Assembly (NCBI GenBank): GCA_030824805.1
Contig: JAPJRC010000054.1
Span: 1 to 14,627 of the forward strand
Direction of reading: 5' to 3'
Source: Micavibrio sp.
Lineage (GTDB): Bacteria; Pseudomonadota; Alphaproteobacteria; Micavibrionales; Micavibrionaceae
DNA length: 14,627 nucleotides
Each line of letters begins with the position of its first letter. Position 1 is the stretch's first letter. The position numbers and the translations under genes were made by a program. Below the pieces are notes generated by a model, which saw only the letters and a list, made by a program, of their open reading frames with translations, was not told where the DNA came from and made no database searches. Positions 11,910-14,627 of the stretch are shown here, piece after piece.

Positions 11910-13457
11910 ATGAAAAGAAACGCTCCGAAATTGCTGCTGACGGCCTCGTTGCTGGTATTGATCGCCTCGCCCGTGCTGGCGCAGGTTGTCTCTCCCACCA
12001 CCACGGTGGAAGGCGCAGGCGGCACGGAAGGCACAGCCGCGCAGGCTCCAGCGCCCGCTCCGGAAATAGATCCGACGCAAACGAAAGCAGAAAATCCGGC
12101 TGCCTCTGATCCTGCAGAGCCGCCGACCCCGCCTTCGGAGAAAATGTCGCGTCCGGGCACATTGAAGGATCAGGGTACGGAAACCCAGGATGGTGCGGAA
12201 TGTGTGTCGACGCTTGCAGAAATAACGGCGCTGCGCGAGCCTGAATTCGGCGGCGACAATGTGTGGGATATCGTTTATTCCGAAGACGGCATGGACGTGT
12301 TCTCCGATGCGATCAGCCTCGACAACAACATCGTTATCGCCGGTGGCTCTTACACCAAGGATGAAAAGGACAATATCTATCATCCCTTGCTTGTGAAGTT
12401 CGACGAGCGTTTGAAACCCGTCTGGGCTATTCGTGAAGAGACGACGGATATGCGCACCATCCACCGTATGATCGCGACCAAAGACGGTATAACTGTTCTG
12501 GGCGATATCGGCCATGCGAAAAAAGGCGGCGGCATCTATATAGGATCGTATGATTACGAGGGTAAGGTGCGCGGCAAGCCCGCGCCGATATATGAAGCCG
12601 GCGGTGACCTAGACGCAAAGGCGTTCGTGCAGGCTTCGGACGGCACGGGTTATATGGTCGTTGCCCAATATATATCCGACAAAGATGACGAGCAGCAATA
12701 CGGCATCCTTTACAAAATTTCGCGGGACGGCCGTGTGCAATGGAAACGCACGTTCAAAACGGGTCGCAGCACGGTCTTTAACAACATCCAGACGGCGATA
12801 GACGGTAAATCCTATATCATCACCGGTCAGATCGTGATGGAAGGGAATACATCCGGCGGCTGGCTTTTGCTGCTGGATGAAAACGGCGCCATCAAATGGC
12901 AGCGCACATATCCGCGTGGTCTTGCGGCATCGCTACAGGCGGCTGCGCAGACCAAGGAAGGCAATTTCATCCTCACTGGCAAAGCGCGTCCGACTGATTA
13001 TAACGGACAGGGGCTCGCCGCGTGGATCATGAAAACGGATTCAACGGGCAATCCTTTGTGGCAGCGTTTCTTCCGTGGCGCCTATAGCTATGAAGCGCCT
13101 GACCTTATCGTTTACGAAGATGGCCGCGCGAGCGTTCTCCTCAGTGCTTCGGGGCTGGACTCCGAACACCGCTCGCATGGACGTTTGATAACATTCTCGC
13201 CGCAGGGACGTATCCACCATCTGGAGGATTACACGGAAGGCCAGAACGCCGCCGCGCACCGTCTTGTCGCGGGAATGAGCGGTGAGCGCATCCTTGTCGG
13301 CTATGCCCAGACCAGTTTCGGTGAAAAACAGGAAAGCAACGAAGCCTCTGCCGCGCCCGTTTATACCTATGACGGATGGCTGATTGCAGGGGTTCCGCTC
13401 GATCTGTACGAAGATCCCTGTGCCCCGAAATCGGAAATGAGCCCTATTTTGGACTGA
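11910..13457 (+). CDS. Secreted beta-propeller-like protein, function unknown
   Basis: The 515-residue product has a signal peptide (1-24, VLA^Q), a Pro/Ala/Thr/Glu-rich linker (about 25-90) and a repetitive domain (about 100-500). Its units of roughly 50 residues follow the pattern of a strand ending in a K/D-x-D-G-turn, then x-x-W, then a turn and a strand ending in ITG or LTG. Examples are LVKFDERLKPVW (Trp172), LYKISRDGRVQW (Trp278), LLLLDENGAIKW (Trp330) and IMKTDSTGNPLW (Trp384). About seven such units can be counted, which suggests a PQQ/WD-like propeller. The only cysteines, 98 and 504, bracket the domain and could close the ring. An upstream in-frame TTG at 11901 lies in the likely -10 box, so ATG 11910 is chosen. 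rluD follows after 33 bases. Location should be periplasm or outside; ligand and role are not evident. Confidence 0.8.
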   Translation: MKRNAPKLLLTASLLVLIASPVLAQVVSPTTTVEGAGGTEGTAAQAPAPAPEIDPTQTKAENPAASDPAEPPTPPSEKMSRPGTLKDQGTETQDGAECVSTLAEITALREPEFGGDNVWDIVYSEDGMDVFSDAISLDNNIVIAGGSYTKDEKDNIYHPLLVKFDERLKPVWAIREETTDMRTIHRMIATKDGITVLGDIGHAKKGGGIYIGSYDYEGKVRGKPAPIYEAGGDLDAKAFVQASDGTGYMVVAQYISDKDDEQQYGILYKISRDGRVQWKRTFKTGRSTVFNNIQTAIDGKSYIITGQIVMEGNTSGGWLLLLDENGAIKWQRTYPRGLAASLQAAAQTKEGNFILTGKARPTDYNGQGLAAWIMKTDSTGNPLWQRFFRGAYSYEAPDLIVYEDGRASVLLSASGLDSEHRSHGRLITFSPQGRIHHLEDYTEGQNAAAHRLVAGMSGERILVGYAQTSFGEKQESNEASAAPVYTYDGWLIAGVPLDLYEDPCAPKSEMSPILD

Positions 13458-13482
13458 CATTTCTGTCCGTGCCGTGCTACAA
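13454..13482 (+). promoter_or_regulatory. Candidate rluD promoter giving a near-leaderless transcript
   Basis: CTGACA (13454-13459) and CTACAA (13477-13482) are 17 bases apart, with the -35 overlapping the stop of the upstream gene. The -10 ends 8 bases before the ATG at 13491, the same geometry as at 11873-11901. The bases just before the ATG are C-rich and hold no ribosome binding site. Confidence 0.45.
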
Positions 13483-13490
13483 CCCCGCCC

Positions 13491-14492
13491 ATGAGTGAGT
13501 TTGACGATTCCGAAGAAGACGGCGCGGCGCAGAGCTTTACCGTCATCAATGCAGGCAGGCTGGACAAGGTTTTGTCCGATCTGGCGGGCGAGGGCGTATC
13601 GCGCAACCGCCTTAAAAACCTTATCGTCGATGGACAGGTAACGTTGAACGGCAATGTCTGTGTCGACGCATCGCGTAAAGTGGGAGCGGGCGATGTTATC
13701 GAACTTACTATTCCCGAGGCTGTAGAGGCTTTGCCGCAGCCGGAGAATATTCCGCTGGATATTATCTACGAAGACGATGACATGCTTGTCATCAACAAGC
13801 CCGTGGGCATGGTCGTTCATCCGGGTGCGGGAAATCCCCATGGTACACTGGTTTCCGCGTTGCTCTATCACTGCGGCGATACACTGTCCGGTATTGGCGG
13901 CGTAAGACGCCCGGGCATCGTGCACCGTCTGGACAAAGATACATCCGGCCTTATGGTCGTGGCAAAAAACGACCGCGCCCACAACGGCCTTGCTTCGCAA
14001 TTGTCGGACCGTTCGCTCTCGCGCATTTATCAGGCTTTGGTGTGGAAGATGCCGACGCCGATCAAGGGCAAGATCAATGCACCCATCGGGCGTCACCAGC
14101 AATCGCGCATCAAAATGTCCGTGCGTTCCCACGCCATGGGGCGCGAGGCCATCACGCATTACTTACGCGAAGAAACATTCAACGATGTTATCTCGCTGAT
14201 GACATGCCAGCTCGAGACAGGCCGCACACACCAGATCCGCGTTCATATGCAGCATATCGGTCACCCTTTGTTGGGCGATCAGCTTTACGGCCTGCCACCG
14301 CAAGAACAACGCTCTCTGCTGAATCGGGGCGGATATGACGAAGAAGTGCGGGACGAGGTTATGGCTTTCCCCCGTCAGGCCCTGCACGCCGCGGGAATCC
14401 ACTTCGTGCACCCTGTTTCCGGCGAGGAAATGGAATTTGAAGCCGACTGGCCGCAAGACCTGCTTCACCTGTTATCTTTGGTAAATCAATAG
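13491..14492 (+). CDS. rluD: RluA-family 23S rRNA pseudouridine synthase, RluD type
   Basis: RluD isomerises uridines 1911, 1915 and 1917 in helix 69 of 23S rRNA and matters for ribosome assembly and function. The 333-residue product has an N-terminal S4 RNA-binding domain (about 20-80, GRLDKVLSDLAGEGVSRNRL and GQVTLNGNV), a linker with PLDIIYEDDDMLVINKPVGMVVHPG, and the catalytic motif GIVHRLDKDTSGLMVVAK with the nucleophilic Asp148. LETGRTHQIRVHMQHIGHPLLGD near 235-265 is the other family signature. Length and domain order fit RluD and not the shorter RluA or RluC-like forms, though substrate sites are taken from the family. In alphaproteobacteria this gene often precedes rpoH; the window ends before that can be seen. 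Confidence 0.9.
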   Translation: MSEFDDSEEDGAAQSFTVINAGRLDKVLSDLAGEGVSRNRLKNLIVDGQVTLNGNVCVDASRKVGAGDVIELTIPEAVEALPQPENIPLDIIYEDDDMLVINKPVGMVVHPGAGNPHGTLVSALLYHCGDTLSGIGGVRRPGIVHRLDKDTSGLMVVAKNDRAHNGLASQLSDRSLSRIYQALVWKMPTPIKGKINAPIGRHQQSRIKMSVRSHAMGREAITHYLREETFNDVISLMTCQLETGRTHQIRVHMQHIGHPLLGDQLYGLPPQEQRSLLNRGGYDEEVRDEVMAFPRQALHAAGIHFVHPVSGEEMEFEADWPQDLLHLLSLVNQ

Positions 14493-14627
14493 CTTATTTC
14501 CAGTTTGCTACCAAATTTGCACAATCCATACAATTTTATGTAAACTTTAAATATAAGGTATAACGATAGCCATGCGGGACACATAAGGCTAAGAGACGAA
14601 GGAATTTTGGACTAACCCATACAAGTT
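14493..14627 (+). promoter_or_regulatory. AT-rich region after rluD, likely leader of the next gene
   Basis: These last 135 bases hold no credible coding start; an ATG near 14572 runs only four codons. The composition is much richer in A/T than rluD. TTGCTA (14505-14510) and TACAAT (14529-14534), 18 bases apart, could be a promoter, and TATAAG/TATAAC boxes occur at 14552-14564. A GAAGGA near the end resembles a ribosome binding site but no usable start follows in the window. No intrinsic terminator is seen after rluD. Because rpoH often follows rluD in alphaproteobacteria, this may be its promoter region; that is inference. Confidence 0.35.

Noticed and set aside
10972..11913. Open frame of 313 codons on the + strand opposite the GT4 gene
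   Set aside because: The - strand encodes clear GT4 motifs; the + frame is Phe/His/Arg/Gly-rich with no domain and no ribosome binding site.
13041..14159. Long open frame (372 codons) on the - strand across the propeller gene and rluD
   Set aside because: It is antisense to two well-supported genes, shows no recognisable motif, and has a His/Arg-rich composition typical of a shadow frame.
14572..14586. Start of a downstream gene at the ATG near 14572
   Set aside because: It meets a stop after four codons, and no other frame with a ribosome binding site stays open to the window end.

Overview
The window reads as a stretch of an alphaproteobacterial chromosome. The grounds are a partial cpaF followed by tadB and tadC, a CpdR-type stand-alone receiver with the lineage's characteristic motifs, and an RluA-family pseudouridine synthase at the right edge in the place where alphaproteobacteria often have rpoH next. 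The sequence alone does not fix genus or order. Nearly every base is coding; the only gene-free stretches are short control regions.

Left third (1-4147): Tad (Flp/Cpa) pilus machinery. The 3' end of the CpaF/TadA ATPase, then TadB and TadC, form a tightly packed + strand operon. Facing it on the - strand is a second operon: a secreted single-domain protein of the pilus/secretin N-terminal type, then a TadD-like TPR lipoprotein. The two operons converge with only 9 bases between stop codons.

Middle (4148-7774): an AT-rich control region with a perfect 8-bp hairpin and 10-bp phased repeats, then two overlapping genes for large, cysteine-rich, prepilin-like proteins (about 380 and 739 residues). 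They share a class III-type prepilin N-terminus (G^F/Y with Glu at +5), a GRYPCP block, several colinear middle motifs, a KL(D/N)V.GN(V/L)R block and C-x15-C cassettes, so they look like diverged tandem paralogues. The longer one carries five tandem modules of 43-47 residues with four cysteines each. Codon usage (much AGA arginine) differs from the flanks. This pair is the most unusual content of the window and looks like a surface or pilus-tip adhesin module. A bidirectional terminator closes it.

Right half (7810-14627): CpdR (-); glucokinase (+); a - strand operon of a GT4 glycosyltransferase, an LpxH-like metallophosphoesterase and a YjdF/DUF2238 membrane protein, plausibly acting on envelope glycolipids; then, on + strand, a secreted beta-propeller-like protein of unknown function and RluD. 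The last two genes each have a candidate promoter whose -10 box ends 8 bases before the ATG, which predicts leaderless transcripts. The final 135 bases are probably the leader of the next gene.
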